From the IMG/VR virus record IMGVR_UViG_3300009132_000035, positions 1-24,677 of that record: a DNA stretch of 24,677 nt; one strand, written 5' to 3'. The notes beneath the pieces are model-generated. The model was not told the DNA's origin and made no database searches. It was given only the letters and a program-made list of their open reading frames with translations. The DNA comes from a virus. Of this stretch, positions 1 to 8,810 are shown piece after piece; positions within the stretch are counted from its first letter, which is position 1; each line of letters opens with the position of its first letter. The position numbers and the translations under genes were made by a program.

Positions 1-545
1 TAAGACAGCATTGGTGATTTGTAATCTTCTAAGTTTTTGAGAGGCACTTTTTTGCAAGCAATAACAGTACTAAAATAACTTTCTACGCCAGTGTTCATAA
101 GCGAACCTTTGACTTTGACCATAGTCTCATTGACCATTTCAGCCTCATTAAATATGTCTGAAGTGTGGGCGATAAAGATGATGTTTTTGTTAGAATTAGC
201 TACATTTTGTGCCATCATGTTTTTCATGAACTGTGCATATTGACCCCATGCTTTCATTGTATTTGTAGATGTAAGCACTTTAGTACTTTCATACATATCC
301 ATTAAGTATGTAAGACTGTCAATGACAATAGTATGTATCTTGTCATTATCTTGTACTGAATCAATAGCATCAGGTACATCAGTAGGGTCAGTAATTGTAT
401 ATTCTTTAAACTTAGATTTAAAAGGCAACTTTTTGTTGTTTTCACAGTTCAAATACATTACACCCTCTGGGTTTTTTAACATTTGTAAGCTTGCAGACTT
501 ACCTGTAGCGGATTTACCACATAACAAAACTAGATTGTTATTCAT
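1..545 (-). CDS. RecA/Sak4-like P-loop ATPase (3' end outside window)
   Basis: The reading frame starts at ATG 545-543 and is still open at the left edge, so 181 codons are visible. Near the N-terminus it has a Walker A motif (GKSATGKS, about residues 10-17). About 50 residues later comes a Walker B strand, TIVIDSLTYL, and then a conserved-looking FIAHTSD segment. This is the layout of single-domain RecA-fold ATPases such as Sak4-type recombination mediators and AAA_24 phage proteins. A role in single-strand annealing or replication-linked recombination is inferred from the fold and from its place after the primase. The start overlaps the stop of the upstream primase gene as TAATG, with AGGAG eight bases ahead, so translation is probably coupled. 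The C-terminus is missing, which prevents a firmer family call. Confidence 0.75.
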   Translation of the reverse strand, partial: MNNNLVLLCGKSATGKSASLQMLKNPEGVMYLNCENNKKLPFKSKFKEYTITDPTDVPDAIDSVQDNDKIHTIVIDSLTYLMDMYESTKVLTSTNTMKAWGQYAQFMKNMMAQNVANSNKNIIFIAHTSDIFNEAEMVNETMVKVKGSLMNTGVESYFSTVIACKKVPLKNLEDYKSPMLS

Positions 546-2689
546 TATTTATTCTCCTTCTGAAGTATTTTTTTATCAATTGATCTCATAATCTTTGAAT
601 GAATTTCTTCTTGACTAATAGGGTCAGCAATATGTTCATTAAAAGTTATAAGTTTGTTTGCAATAGCATCTCTTGGATAGCCATTGTCCATTAGCATAAA
701 GCCGTATCTAATAATCATAGATGCTCTGTTACCTACTTCGATACGGTCAGAGAACCATCGCTCCATATTACTCATGCCTTGAGCATCGAGAATTTTTTGT
801 TCTTGCTCGATAGCTTTTTTAGTTTGAGGTATAAATAAAGTAGCATCTAATAGTTCTCCATCATTGTAAAAGTAATGACCATCATGTGACATCCACTTGC
901 GTGCAATGTCTTTTGTTGCTGTGTCGCAATCAAATGGTAACCAGTTAAAGACATTCTCCATAAACTTAGAGTAATCTCTTGGTTTAAGTTTTAGATAATG
1001 TGACATAGGAAAGATAATCCTAAATCTATTTTCTTTCTCAGTATGTCGTTTAGTTGTAGCAAATAGTACTTTGTATTCACTTAGTAACTCTTTAGCAGAG
1101 TTCAAACTACACTCACCGTCAATGTCTAGTATTAGTAGATTAAAGCCTGGTATAGCTTTTTCACTACTACGATAGCCATCTAAGAAATTATGAGCAGTAT
1201 AGTGATAGCCTGCAGTACTAACAAGTTCATGTAAGCGACTAAACTTAGTTACTGCACCTTCATAATCTTTAGTTATGTCAGTACTGTATGCTACTTGTAT
1301 TTTATCTAGATCAGTTTCTTTTAAAGCCTCGCCAGATAAAAACTCAATATCATCAATATAACTTTTACGAATAATGATATTATTTTTGTAGCCCCAAGCA
1401 ATAGCCAGTGACAACATATCTTTCTTTTGTGCCTCTGCTCCTCGATAGAATGGTAATTCTTCAATCAAATCTACTTGAGTAAGCTCTTTGCCTACATCTG
1501 CAATATATCTTGCAAGACGGGCATATGAACCTTCTTTGTTAATAATTTTATGAAACTGTTTACCTGAGTCTTCTACAAGTTGTATAGCACTATCTAGATG
1601 ATATTGTGTAATTGACTTGCTACCCTCAACAAATGCGTAAGCACCTGCTAGTTTCAATGCTTTGTAATAGCGATGTGATAGCTCAGCTTTCTTAATATCT
1701 TCATGTACTTTTAACTTAGAAGCTCTACCTTCACAATTAATTTTGTATTGAAGTAAATGAATTGTATCTTCTTTAGTTAGAGTAAGTACAGTATTAAACT
1801 TGTTTCTATCTGCTAAGTTAGTAATAACTTGGCTAATACGTTGTGTGTCTTTAACAATATTAGTAGATGTCAAAGCATCATACAACTCTTCTGCTGTTTG
1901 TTTCTTAAAGTCATTTAGAGTATTTGTATAACCAAATAGCATTCTACGAGCATAGCCTGTCTCAAGCATTTGCTTAAACTCTTCTTCTGTTTTGCTACCA
2001 TCTAATAACTTAGTTGGTGTACCGAACAGCATAAGATTTGTTGGTGTTTTGCCTATAAGTTCTTCACCACGCTTGTTGTCAGATGTATTCTTAGTAAGTT
2101 TTTGTTTGACTTTACCTACATCATACAACTCTAAGAAAGTATTAAGCATTTCTACATTGCTAGTAAGGTTTGAACCTACCTCATCTAACTCTAGATTCAT
2201 AGAACCTGCGTTAGACATTAGCAATTTGAGTCTCATCTGTTTGACTGCTGGTGCAGTACCACTGTCAAAACTAAATGCTAGCGTACCTAGAGCATCATAT
2301 TCTTTCTGTACTTCAGCCATAGCTTCATCAGAAGATAGATTAGGATTAATCATTTGACGTCTAGCTGCAATCTGTAATAGTTCTGCATTACTTTCACCAG
2401 GCAATACATCTCTCAAAAATCTTACTCTGAAGCCATCAATGATGTCTTCTTCCATAATATTAGTTGAGAAACCTTTGCCTGTACCTGACGGCATTAGATT
2501 TAAAACATATGAGTTAACAGGTATAACCCCCCTATCACGTGTTTCAATATTACATCGCATCATAGAAGTTACTTTAGATAAGTAATAAGCTACGAGTAAT
2601 CTAAAAAAGTGACGATTCTGTGATTGTGTTTTAGCGACAAGTATGTCTACAATCTCTTCAGAGAATTTAAAGTAAGTAGGTTTTGACAT
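545..2689 (-). CDS. DUF3987-like ATPase fused to archaeo-eukaryotic primase (PrimPol) with PriCT tail
   Basis: A 714-residue replication protein. The N-terminal half looks like a DUF3987-type P-loop ATPase/helicase: SGTGKGFS at 68-75 (Gly where Ser/Thr usually follows the Lys), a Walker B-like LELDE at 166-170, and GYARRM, probably carrying an arginine finger, near 245. The C-terminal part shows AEP primase signatures: LDIDG at 521-525 (metal-binding DxD), TTKRHT at 545-550 (sxH) and DIAR at 594-597. It ends in a PriCT-like helical domain (about 653-705). It would unwind DNA and prime synthesis for the adjacent polymerase. I chose ATG 2689 because GAGGAA lies four bases ahead; the reading frame stays open for 16 further codons upstream without such a site. 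Primases of this class usually carry the PrimPol domain N-terminal to the helicase, so the order here looks reversed. Confidence 0.85.
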   Translation of the reverse strand: MSKPTYFKFSEEIVDILVAKTQSQNRHFFRLLVAYYLSKVTSMMRCNIETRDRGVIPVNSYVLNLMPSGTGKGFSTNIMEEDIIDGFRVRFLRDVLPGESNAELLQIAARRQMINPNLSSDEAMAEVQKEYDALGTLAFSFDSGTAPAVKQMRLKLLMSNAGSMNLELDEVGSNLTSNVEMLNTFLELYDVGKVKQKLTKNTSDNKRGEELIGKTPTNLMLFGTPTKLLDGSKTEEEFKQMLETGYARRMLFGYTNTLNDFKKQTAEELYDALTSTNIVKDTQRISQVITNLADRNKFNTVLTLTKEDTIHLLQYKINCEGRASKLKVHEDIKKAELSHRYYKALKLAGAYAFVEGSKSITQYHLDSAIQLVEDSGKQFHKIINKEGSYARLARYIADVGKELTQVDLIEELPFYRGAEAQKKDMLSLAIAWGYKNNIIIRKSYIDDIEFLSGEALKETDLDKIQVAYSTDITKDYEGAVTKFSRLHELVSTAGYHYTAHNFLDGYRSSEKAIPGFNLLILDIDGECSLNSAKELLSEYKVLFATTKRHTEKENRFRIIFPMSHYLKLKPRDYSKFMENVFNWLPFDCDTATKDIARKWMSHDGHYFYNDGELLDATLFIPQTKKAIEQEQKILDAQGMSNMERWFSDRIEVGNRASMIIRYGFMLMDNGYPRDAIANKLITFNEHIADPISQEEIHSKIMRSIDKKILQKENK

Positions 2690-2690
2690 G

Positions 2691-2966
2691 TTATTCCTCG
2701 TAAGCACCTTGTTTGCTAACAATACGGTGATAGACACTTCTACTTTTGTTAAGGTCTAATTTATTATTGCAAAACTTTGTAAATTCAGAATAAGTTTTAA
2801 CTCCATACTCTTCTTTAAGAGCATATAGTTTTTGAATTTGATCGATTTGTTTATCTGTGAGTGGATAATTATCTCGTTTTTTACGAGTTTTAATTTTAGG
2901 TATTAGTATCTCTTTGGATTTTTTGGGTTTACTAAACCAATTTTTTATGTAGTACCAGGTGTTCAT
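2691..2966 (-). CDS. small basic hypothetical protein
   Basis: This 91-residue protein is not recognised. The first third is Lys-rich (several KK and RKKR clusters). The rest looks helical, with a PLTDKQIDQIQKLY segment followed by KTYSEFTKF and a final SVYHRI helix, a pattern that could form a small helix-turn-helix DNA-binding fold. It starts with an ATGA overlap with the exonuclease stop, with GGGAG nine bases ahead. It ends one base before the primase start region. Its place between exonuclease and primase suggests a DNA-binding accessory factor for replication, but nothing in the sequence proves this. Confidence 0.7.
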   Translation of the reverse strand: MNTWYYIKNWFSKPKKSKEILIPKIKTRKKRDNYPLTDKQIDQIQKLYALKEEYGVKTYSEFTKFCNNKLDLNKSRSVYHRIVSKQGAYEE

Positions 2967-3943
2967 AAAACTAGTCTCCCTTGTTGTATTAAATTTTTAG
3001 CTTGCGTACAGATTTCTGATACTTCACAGTATCTGCAAGCTTTTACTTCGCCTCGTACAGTAACAACTGTACCTACTCCACCATCATTAGCTAGTCTTAA
3101 ATTAGCCTCATCTAAACTGTCGTAGTTTTTAGTGGCTCTAGCCATTTTGGCAGGGTTCTTGTAATATTTATAAACAGTTTCAGATTCCCACAAATCATCT
3201 TTGTCACACTCTGGTAACTCTTCTTGTGGTTTATCCAAGTAACTTGTTAATAAATCTAATTTCTCAGAAATAAAATGTTCTGTTTGTTCTGTTGACCAAA
3301 TAGGATATTCTTTTGTTATCACTCTAGTTTGAGGATAACTTGGATCTCTAGCAGCTTGTGCTGCTGACCAATCAGTAAATATGTATTGGATGTGTACAGC
3401 ATTGTCTGTAATTCTGTCAGGTGCTAACCATTTGTAGATACTAGCTTGCTGTGTATATTTAAGTGCGTTAGAATCAAAGATAAACGACCATACAGACGTA
3501 CTTTTGTAGTCAGATACAGTACCATCTACAACTAAGTCATATTTACCAGAAATAATGTAATCTTTTATTTCTTTTTCATGACGTTGTTCTATGTAAATAG
3601 GTATTTGACCATCTTCTACCTTATCTGGATTTATAACAATCTTTTCATCTAAGTTAGATACTTGTAATGCTTGCAATGCCTTACTGATATTGCCTCTATT
3701 ACTCCAAGCTTTTTCTGCAATAGCATGTATAGCAGAGCCCATCCTAGAACTTACTAAGTCCATAATGTCTACGGTCTTATCTAAACCTTTGTTTTGATGA
3801 GATAGTATCAATGCTCGTAATGGCTTAAGTAAAGATGTAGCACTAATAACATTGTCACGTTTGTCGTAATCATAATCGTCATGCATTAGCCATACAGCTA
3901 ACGGCATAGACACATTGTTTTTGTTGGTATATTTAAATGCCAT
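2963..3943 (-). CDS. PD-(D/E)XK exonuclease, RecB/Cas4-like
   Basis: A 326-residue nuclease. Core motifs, in order: a His in GSAIHAIAE (H73), GKYDLVVDG (D136), DYKST (D145, K147) and YTQQASIY (Gln 165/166), matching the RecB/lambda-exonuclease catalytic arrangement. The C-terminus has CRYC followed six residues later by Cys (C303, C306, C312), as in the C-terminal half of the Cas4/AddB iron-sulphur cluster. The usual fourth Cys near the N-terminus is not seen; the only other Cys is C246. It probably trims DNA ends during replication, recombination or host DNA breakdown. I chose ATG 3943, seven bases after GGAG. A TTG one codon upstream is less likely. It overlaps the end of the polymerase gene by 11 bases. 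Confidence 0.85.
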   Translation of the reverse strand: MAFKYTNKNNVSMPLAVWLMHDDYDYDKRDNVISATSLLKPLRALILSHQNKGLDKTVDIMDLVSSRMGSAIHAIAEKAWSNRGNISKALQALQVSNLDEKIVINPDKVEDGQIPIYIEQRHEKEIKDYIISGKYDLVVDGTVSDYKSTSVWSFIFDSNALKYTQQASIYKWLAPDRITDNAVHIQYIFTDWSAAQAARDPSYPQTRVITKEYPIWSTEQTEHFISEKLDLLTSYLDKPQEELPECDKDDLWESETVYKYYKNPAKMARATKNYDSLDEANLRLANDGGVGTVVTVRGEVKACRYCEVSEICTQAKNLIQQGRLVL

Positions 3944-6419
3944 CAATAATCTCCTTTATTTTTTCAATACTTGCGTTGTTGGGTAAAGTAAATTGTTTAT
4001 CCCAAGACTTACCTATTTCTAGGTTAGCCTCCATCTTCACTTCATTTGAAAAAATGCTCGGATGAGCATTCCATTGCATCTCTTTAATCAAAGTATCATT
4101 AAGAAACTTCACAGACATTGGATCATCCTTGACTAAAAAGTAGGCTGCATCATGAATTGTGTTGATTGGATATATATCATACACCATATCAGACTGCTCC
4201 AAGATATTATTTGTAGCAATAAGAGCCCTATTTATGAGCATTCCCCAGGACTGTGTTACAGCGTTGTTTGCGCTTCTAGCCTCTGCTACAGCAGCATATG
4301 GTGTTAATGTAGTGTTATGTACAGTTGTAGCTAATAATGGACACTTTATTCGTAGTCCAAATGCACATTCCATGTAGCCATGTTTACCTGCAAAATCTAT
4401 GTTTTTTTGAGTAAATATGTCAGAAACAGAGTACAAATCATGATACTGTCGTTCTATGAGTTGAGCTTCTTTTTTCTCGATACCAATGTTAGTAACAAGA
4501 GTATGCCATGTACCACTGTAAGTTAGTGCAAAAGTAGGACCTTTTGATTTTTGCCTAAGTTCTGGATACTTATCTTCAATAGAATTAATGCTTTCGACAG
4601 TGTCTTTAATGTCAGGCATTTGATCTTTGAAATAAGTATAAGCTCTTAGACTGTGACCATCATAGCCATCTGTATACACTTTAATTTTATTTGGGTCTTT
4701 AGTTAGCAAAGCATTGACTCTGTCTTCTAGACTACTAAAGTCTGCACCAGCCCATAAGTAGCCTTCTGGTGCTTTAAAGCAAGACTTAATAGCTTTACCA
4801 TAGATACTATTACTAGGCAGATTCTGTAAATTAGGGTCACTAGAACTTAGTCGTCCTGATTGTGTACCACCTAGTTTTAGACTGCCATGTAAGTAACCAT
4901 CTTTTGTGTAAGATTTAAATGCTTTGATAAATGTACTTAATATCTTACTAGTTTGATTAATGCCTATAAGATGTTGTAGTATCTCTTTATGTGATTCTTC
5001 TTTAGCTACATGTACCAGTTTCTTAAGAGTTTTAGATCCAGTTGCTGGTTGTTTAGTATCTGTAAAGTCAATTGGTTCATACTCTAATTGTGTGTAAAAC
5101 AATTCTCTAATGTTATTATTAGATTTAGGATTGAACTCTAGATCCATAAAGTCACTGTAAGGTCTACACTTACGTTTAAGCTTACTATTAACTTCTGTCA
5201 TTGTTCTATGTCTAAATGCCCAGTTAAACTTTATTATTTCTGGATATTTAGCAATAGCTGATACGTGACTATCATGTTTATCTTGTAATTCTTTTTCAAC
5301 TTCTAGAACTTTACTATCATCGATAGGTAAGCCTACAAGCATCATCTTGAGTAATACTTCAATAGATGGTTGAAAGATAGTTGTGTAAGGCTCAAGTAAA
5401 TCTTCTGCAATAACAATATCACGATATTTGTCATAGACATACCATGTAGCTAAACAGTCTTTTAGATTGTATTCTAGTAAGATATCTACAGGTAATTTAC
5501 TAGCGTCTTTAACATCTACACCATAATTACCAGCAAACTCTAGAGAATTAGACTTTAGATCTAATTTAACCTCTGTTCTGCTGTTTTTAGCAATGTAGGT
5601 ATACAACATGCTGTCTTCAACATTTTTAAACGCATATAAGCCTTTATGCATTTCAACACGAGAACCTGGCTTGTCTGGAAAAAACTGATGAATAATATGT
5701 TTGCAGTCAAACAATGCATTATGAAATATCATTGTTCCTGCATACAATATAAAAAATTGCCTCAATAGAGTTTTATCTACATCTTTCATGTAGATTACAC
5801 CACCATTATGTTTATCCCAGGCAAAAGCAATACTAAGAATTTCACTACCTAGATGTAATCCTGTAGTTTCTATATCTATAGTCAGTGCAGGTTTCCCCAT
5901 AAGTTCTACTATGAAATCTTCAGCATCTTCTGATGTCATTACATATCTAGAACTGTGAATAATGTTTGGTTTTTTAAAACCTGTAATAGCTGTAAGACCT
6001 TCTTTAATAAGTTCTTCATTGCTAGGATTGTAGAATAGTGATTTGTAATTAGGTACTACAACAGCTTTAAAGTTCTCATAGCCATCAAATTTAGGTTTAA
6101 ATGTCTCACCATAGCAATCTGTTATCTTAGGTTTTTTGATAAGCCATTTAAAGTAGCTAGTATCAGCAACAATAAGATTTTCAACAGTCCCTATTTTATT
6201 AATCTTAGATAATAGCATTCTAAGATAGTTCTTACCTAGATCTGCTTTTATCTTACTATCTTCGTATAATAGACCATAAACTGCAATATTATCTTGATTT
6301 AAACCTCTATTTTCTAAAGGCGTAATATAGTGTTTTCTAAGATCACTTTCTACAATAGCATCTTCTTTAATTAAGATGAGCGTAGTAATCTCTCCACTAC
6401 CAAAATGGATATTTCGCAT
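3933..6419 (-). CDS. family A DNA polymerase with 3'-5' exonuclease
   Basis: An 828-residue replicative polymerase. Exonuclease motifs are all present: DIETTG (D182, E184), FHNALFD (N234, D238) and YNLKD (Y317, D321). So are the polymerase motifs: A, DFSSLEDR (D560, E565); B, RQKSKGPTFALTY (R622, K626, F630, Y634); C, IHDAAY (H756, D757). Phe630 corresponds to Klenow position 762, a position linked to fidelity and lifestyle in phage surveys. Motif C has Ala where most family A enzymes have Glu (HDE). A roughly 170-residue N-terminal stretch precedes the exonuclease and is not recognised. AAGGA lies six bases before the ATG. The gene sits inside the replication operon, before the exonuclease and primase. 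Confidence 0.96.
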   Translation of the reverse strand: MRNIHFGSGEITTLILIKEDAIVESDLRKHYITPLENRGLNQDNIAVYGLLYEDSKIKADLGKNYLRMLLSKINKIGTVENLIVADTSYFKWLIKKPKITDCYGETFKPKFDGYENFKAVVVPNYKSLFYNPSNEELIKEGLTAITGFKKPNIIHSSRYVMTSEDAEDFIVELMGKPALTIDIETTGLHLGSEILSIAFAWDKHNGGVIYMKDVDKTLLRQFFILYAGTMIFHNALFDCKHIIHQFFPDKPGSRVEMHKGLYAFKNVEDSMLYTYIAKNSRTEVKLDLKSNSLEFAGNYGVDVKDASKLPVDILLEYNLKDCLATWYVYDKYRDIVIAEDLLEPYTTIFQPSIEVLLKMMLVGLPIDDSKVLEVEKELQDKHDSHVSAIAKYPEIIKFNWAFRHRTMTEVNSKLKRKCRPYSDFMDLEFNPKSNNNIRELFYTQLEYEPIDFTDTKQPATGSKTLKKLVHVAKEESHKEILQHLIGINQTSKILSTFIKAFKSYTKDGYLHGSLKLGGTQSGRLSSSDPNLQNLPSNSIYGKAIKSCFKAPEGYLWAGADFSSLEDRVNALLTKDPNKIKVYTDGYDGHSLRAYTYFKDQMPDIKDTVESINSIEDKYPELRQKSKGPTFALTYSGTWHTLVTNIGIEKKEAQLIERQYHDLYSVSDIFTQKNIDFAGKHGYMECAFGLRIKCPLLATTVHNTTLTPYAAVAEARSANNAVTQSWGMLINRALIATNNILEQSDMVYDIYPINTIHDAAYFLVKDDPMSVKFLNDTLIKEMQWNAHPSIFSNEVKMEANLEIGKSWDKQFTLPNNASIEKIKEIIDGI

Positions 6420-6432
6420 AATAAGTCCTTAA

Positions 6433-6660
6433 TTAATGAATAGTATCTTTAATAGTTTCTGAATCTTCAAAGTCATGAAACATACTTAAAAGTTCAAGAG
6501 ATTTATGCATATACAACTCTGAGCGTTCTTCATAGTAAGCTACTGCATCTTCAGTATCTACACTGTCAAAGTCTTCGATATTGTTAACTGCTACGTATTT
6601 TTCAAAACATAGCGCCTTAGCAAGAGTTTCTACTAAGTATTCTAAAGGTATTTTATCCAT
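6433..6660 (-). CDS. small acidic hypothetical protein
   Basis: A 75-residue protein rich in Asp and Glu, for example around EDFDSVDTEDAV. It looks mostly helical and has no recognisable domain or membrane segment. Its ATG lies inside the last codons of the VWA protein gene (8-base overlap) and has no strong Shine-Dalgarno site, so it probably depends on coupled translation. It ends 13 bases before the DNA polymerase start. I do not recognise the family; a small accessory role near the polymerase is only a guess from position. Confidence 0.7.
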   Translation of the reverse strand: MDKIPLEYLVETLAKALCFEKYVAVNNIEDFDSVDTEDAVAYYEERSELYMHKSLELLSMFHDFEDSETIKDTIH

Positions 6661-7768
6661 TGTTTAGATAGATCGTCTCGCCTACAGGTTGTACATCAGG
6701 GTTATCATCTGTACATATCCATATAATTGGGTAATCTCCTACATCACGAACAGTGTTTGCATATAAATCAGTAAAATAGATTAATAGATCAGGATTAATT
6801 TGATTACAGTGTTCAATTACAGGCTGAAAATCTGTGCCTCCATATCCATGAAATTCTAATTCTAAGATGTTATCATACTTTTCTACATCATAAATATTAT
6901 GTATTTCTGCATCACAATCTATAATAGTTAGTTTTTCAGGTCTGAAAGTTTCACGGATATTTTCGATTTCAGTAAGCATTTCAGTTAAATCTTCTTGGCT
7001 TACACTACCACTAGTATCAATAGCCACTACAACTTCACCTAAAGTGTAAGAATGCTGACTAGGTAAGTAGTAATCAGGATAAAAGCGCTTACTAGGTCTA
7101 GACCAAGAATAATCATCTTTTGCTAAATCAGACATAAACCTTTGTAATATCTCATACCAAGGTAGTTTAGGATTTATTAGATCATCTATAGCTCTTGCTA
7201 TTTCTCCTGGTATTTCACCTTTGTCTTTATTAGCTATTTTAGACTGTAGATGAGCTTTAATAACCATATCAGTTATTTTGTCAGATACATCACCTTCATC
7301 TAAACCTGGTGGTGGCTCAAGCAAATCTACATCAAAATCACCACCTGGACCTCCTTCAGGTTCTTCATCTTTAATAATGTTGTAAACTTCTTCAGTGCTC
7401 ATTTCTGCAAACCTAGGGTCTAGTAAACCTCCTCTTGGGACAGTAATGCCACTTTTTTCTAACATGTAATTAATAACGTAATCACCTGCTTTATTCCACA
7501 GTACTTTATCTCTGTCACCAAGTCTGGTTAAATGATTAAAGGCTACATGCCACACTTCGTGTGCCAGTAGCCCAGTACGTTCTTGTGGTGAAAGCTTATC
7601 AAGAAATTCTGGATTGTATAGAATAGATATTCCATTAGTACCAGCAGTAGGTAACTTGTCAGTAAACTCATGTTTTAGACTTAGACAAATAGTAGATAAG
7701 AAGACTGATTTAGTCATCAAATCTATCTTAGCATGTCTAAGTTGAGTATCTGCTTGTTCGTATTCCAT
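6653..7768 (-). CDS. metallopeptidase-like/VWA domain protein (N4 gp25-like partner of MoxR ATPase)
   Basis: 371 residues. The N-terminal half has HEVWHVAFNH (H70, E71, H74, with H79) and WNKAGDYVIN, the zinc-metallopeptidase-like domain found in DUF2201/COG3864 proteins. A low-complexity Gly/Pro/acidic linker (about 136-162) follows. The C-terminal half is a von Willebrand A domain with an apparently complete MIDAS: DTSGS (D251, S253, S255), GGTD (T312) and FTDLY (D334). Proteins of this kind work with a MoxR AAA+ ATPase encoded next door, as is the case here, four bases upstream. N4-like phages carry an equivalent ATPase/VWA pair of unknown role. I chose ATG 7768; a TTG at 7780 is possible, but neither start has a clear Shine-Dalgarno site. 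Confidence 0.85.
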   Translation of the reverse strand: MEYEQADTQLRHAKIDLMTKSVFLSTICLSLKHEFTDKLPTAGTNGISILYNPEFLDKLSPQERTGLLAHEVWHVAFNHLTRLGDRDKVLWNKAGDYVINYMLEKSGITVPRGGLLDPRFAEMSTEEVYNIIKDEEPEGGPGGDFDVDLLEPPPGLDEGDVSDKITDMVIKAHLQSKIANKDKGEIPGEIARAIDDLINPKLPWYEILQRFMSDLAKDDYSWSRPSKRFYPDYYLPSQHSYTLGEVVVAIDTSGSVSQEDLTEMLTEIENIRETFRPEKLTIIDCDAEIHNIYDVEKYDNILELEFHGYGGTDFQPVIEHCNQINPDLLIYFTDLYANTVRDVGDYPIIWICTDDNPDVQPVGETIYLNNG

Positions 7769-7772
7769 TGTA

Positions 7773-8801
7773 TTAACCAAATAGTTTGTCTGCGTTTTTA
7801 CTAATCCAATCTTGAATAATAGGATTTTGTTTCAACTCAGGTGCTATAGAATAAATATCTTTTAATACAACTACTTGAAACTCAATTGGTAATTTCTTAA
7901 TAACTATCATAAGAGGTTCAATTGTATCATCATTACAATGATGACTGATAAGAGTAGTCATTGCATATTGATGTCCTGGTTCATTAGGAATAGTAACCAT
8001 TGTTGGATTTTCAATCATATCTTCGATAGTAGGTAAATCCTTGTAAACATCACAGAATGCTCTAAATTCAGTAGCTGGACCTTCACCTACAGTACCTGTA
8101 AGAACTGCATGGTCTGTTTTACTAAATTTAACCTTATCTTTAATAATTTTAGATAAGAATTCCCATGTACGTGGTGAAGCAAACGTATCGTCTGCATGAC
8201 TAGGATTAAATTTATGAAGAAGCTCAGGTCTAAACTTAATAAATGATATGACTCTGTGGTCAATATCTGCTGCATTAGCCCAATCTAGCCAAGCTTCAGG
8301 GTCTACCATAAGATTCAAATGAATCATTCTGGATTGCATAGCAGTAGATAGTCTATTTACAATAGCTTTATCTGTTGATTTATTACCTGCACATACAATA
8401 GCTACACGCTTATGTAAGTTATGAGCACCAATTTGTCTATCTAAGACTAGCTTGTACGCTGCTGCTTGTATAGACGGTGGAGCTGCATTGATTTCATCTA
8501 GAAATAGTAACCAGCCTTCATATCCATCTGGAATTTGGTCTAGTTTTTCTAATGGAAATGTAGTTGGTGGTGCATAATCCATACGTTGTCCATCACTTTG
8601 CAATGTAGGAAAGCCATTCAAATCTGTTGGATCTGATTGTGCTAACCTCATGTCAATTAGCTTTAGATTATGTTTTTTAGCAACTAGCTTAACAATGTCA
8701 GACTTACCAATACCTGGTGAGCCTACTAGCATAGGTGTTAATTTTGATAGTAATACACTGTCTAGTGCTTCTACCATTGCAGAAGATGAGATTTCAATCA
8801 T
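7773..8801 (-). CDS. MoxR-type AAA+ ATPase (N4 gp24-like)
   Basis: 342 residues. Walker A is GSPGIGKS at 27-34, Walker B is WLLFLDE ending at D102-E103, and a sensor-1 Asn lies in VCAGN (N140). Arginines in VNRLST and QSRMIH (R150, R158) are candidate sensor or finger residues. MoxR ATPases remodel protein complexes together with a VWA partner that uses its metal site, and the next gene encodes exactly such a partner. GGAG lies five bases before ATG 8801. It sits mid-operon between the Nmad5-like protein and the VWA protein. The pair recalls N4 gp24/gp25, which are conserved in N4-like phages. Target and function in infection are unknown; a chaperone-like role in assembling or dismantling a DNA-bound complex is a guess. 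Confidence 0.9.
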   Translation of the reverse strand: MIEISSSAMVEALDSVLLSKLTPMLVGSPGIGKSDIVKLVAKKHNLKLIDMRLAQSDPTDLNGFPTLQSDGQRMDYAPPTTFPLEKLDQIPDGYEGWLLFLDEINAAPPSIQAAAYKLVLDRQIGAHNLHKRVAIVCAGNKSTDKAIVNRLSTAMQSRMIHLNLMVDPEAWLDWANAADIDHRVISFIKFRPELLHKFNPSHADDTFASPRTWEFLSKIIKDKVKFSKTDHAVLTGTVGEGPATEFRAFCDVYKDLPTIEDMIENPTMVTIPNEPGHQYAMTTLISHHCNDDTIEPLMIVIKKLPIEFQVVVLKDIYSIAPELKQNPIIQDWISKNADKLFG

Positions 8802-8810
8802 TAGTGCTCC

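Noticed and set aside
1992-2357. Plus-strand 121-codon open frame inside the primase-ATPase gene
   Set aside because: Antisense to a protein with clear conserved motifs; no ribosome site or operon context.
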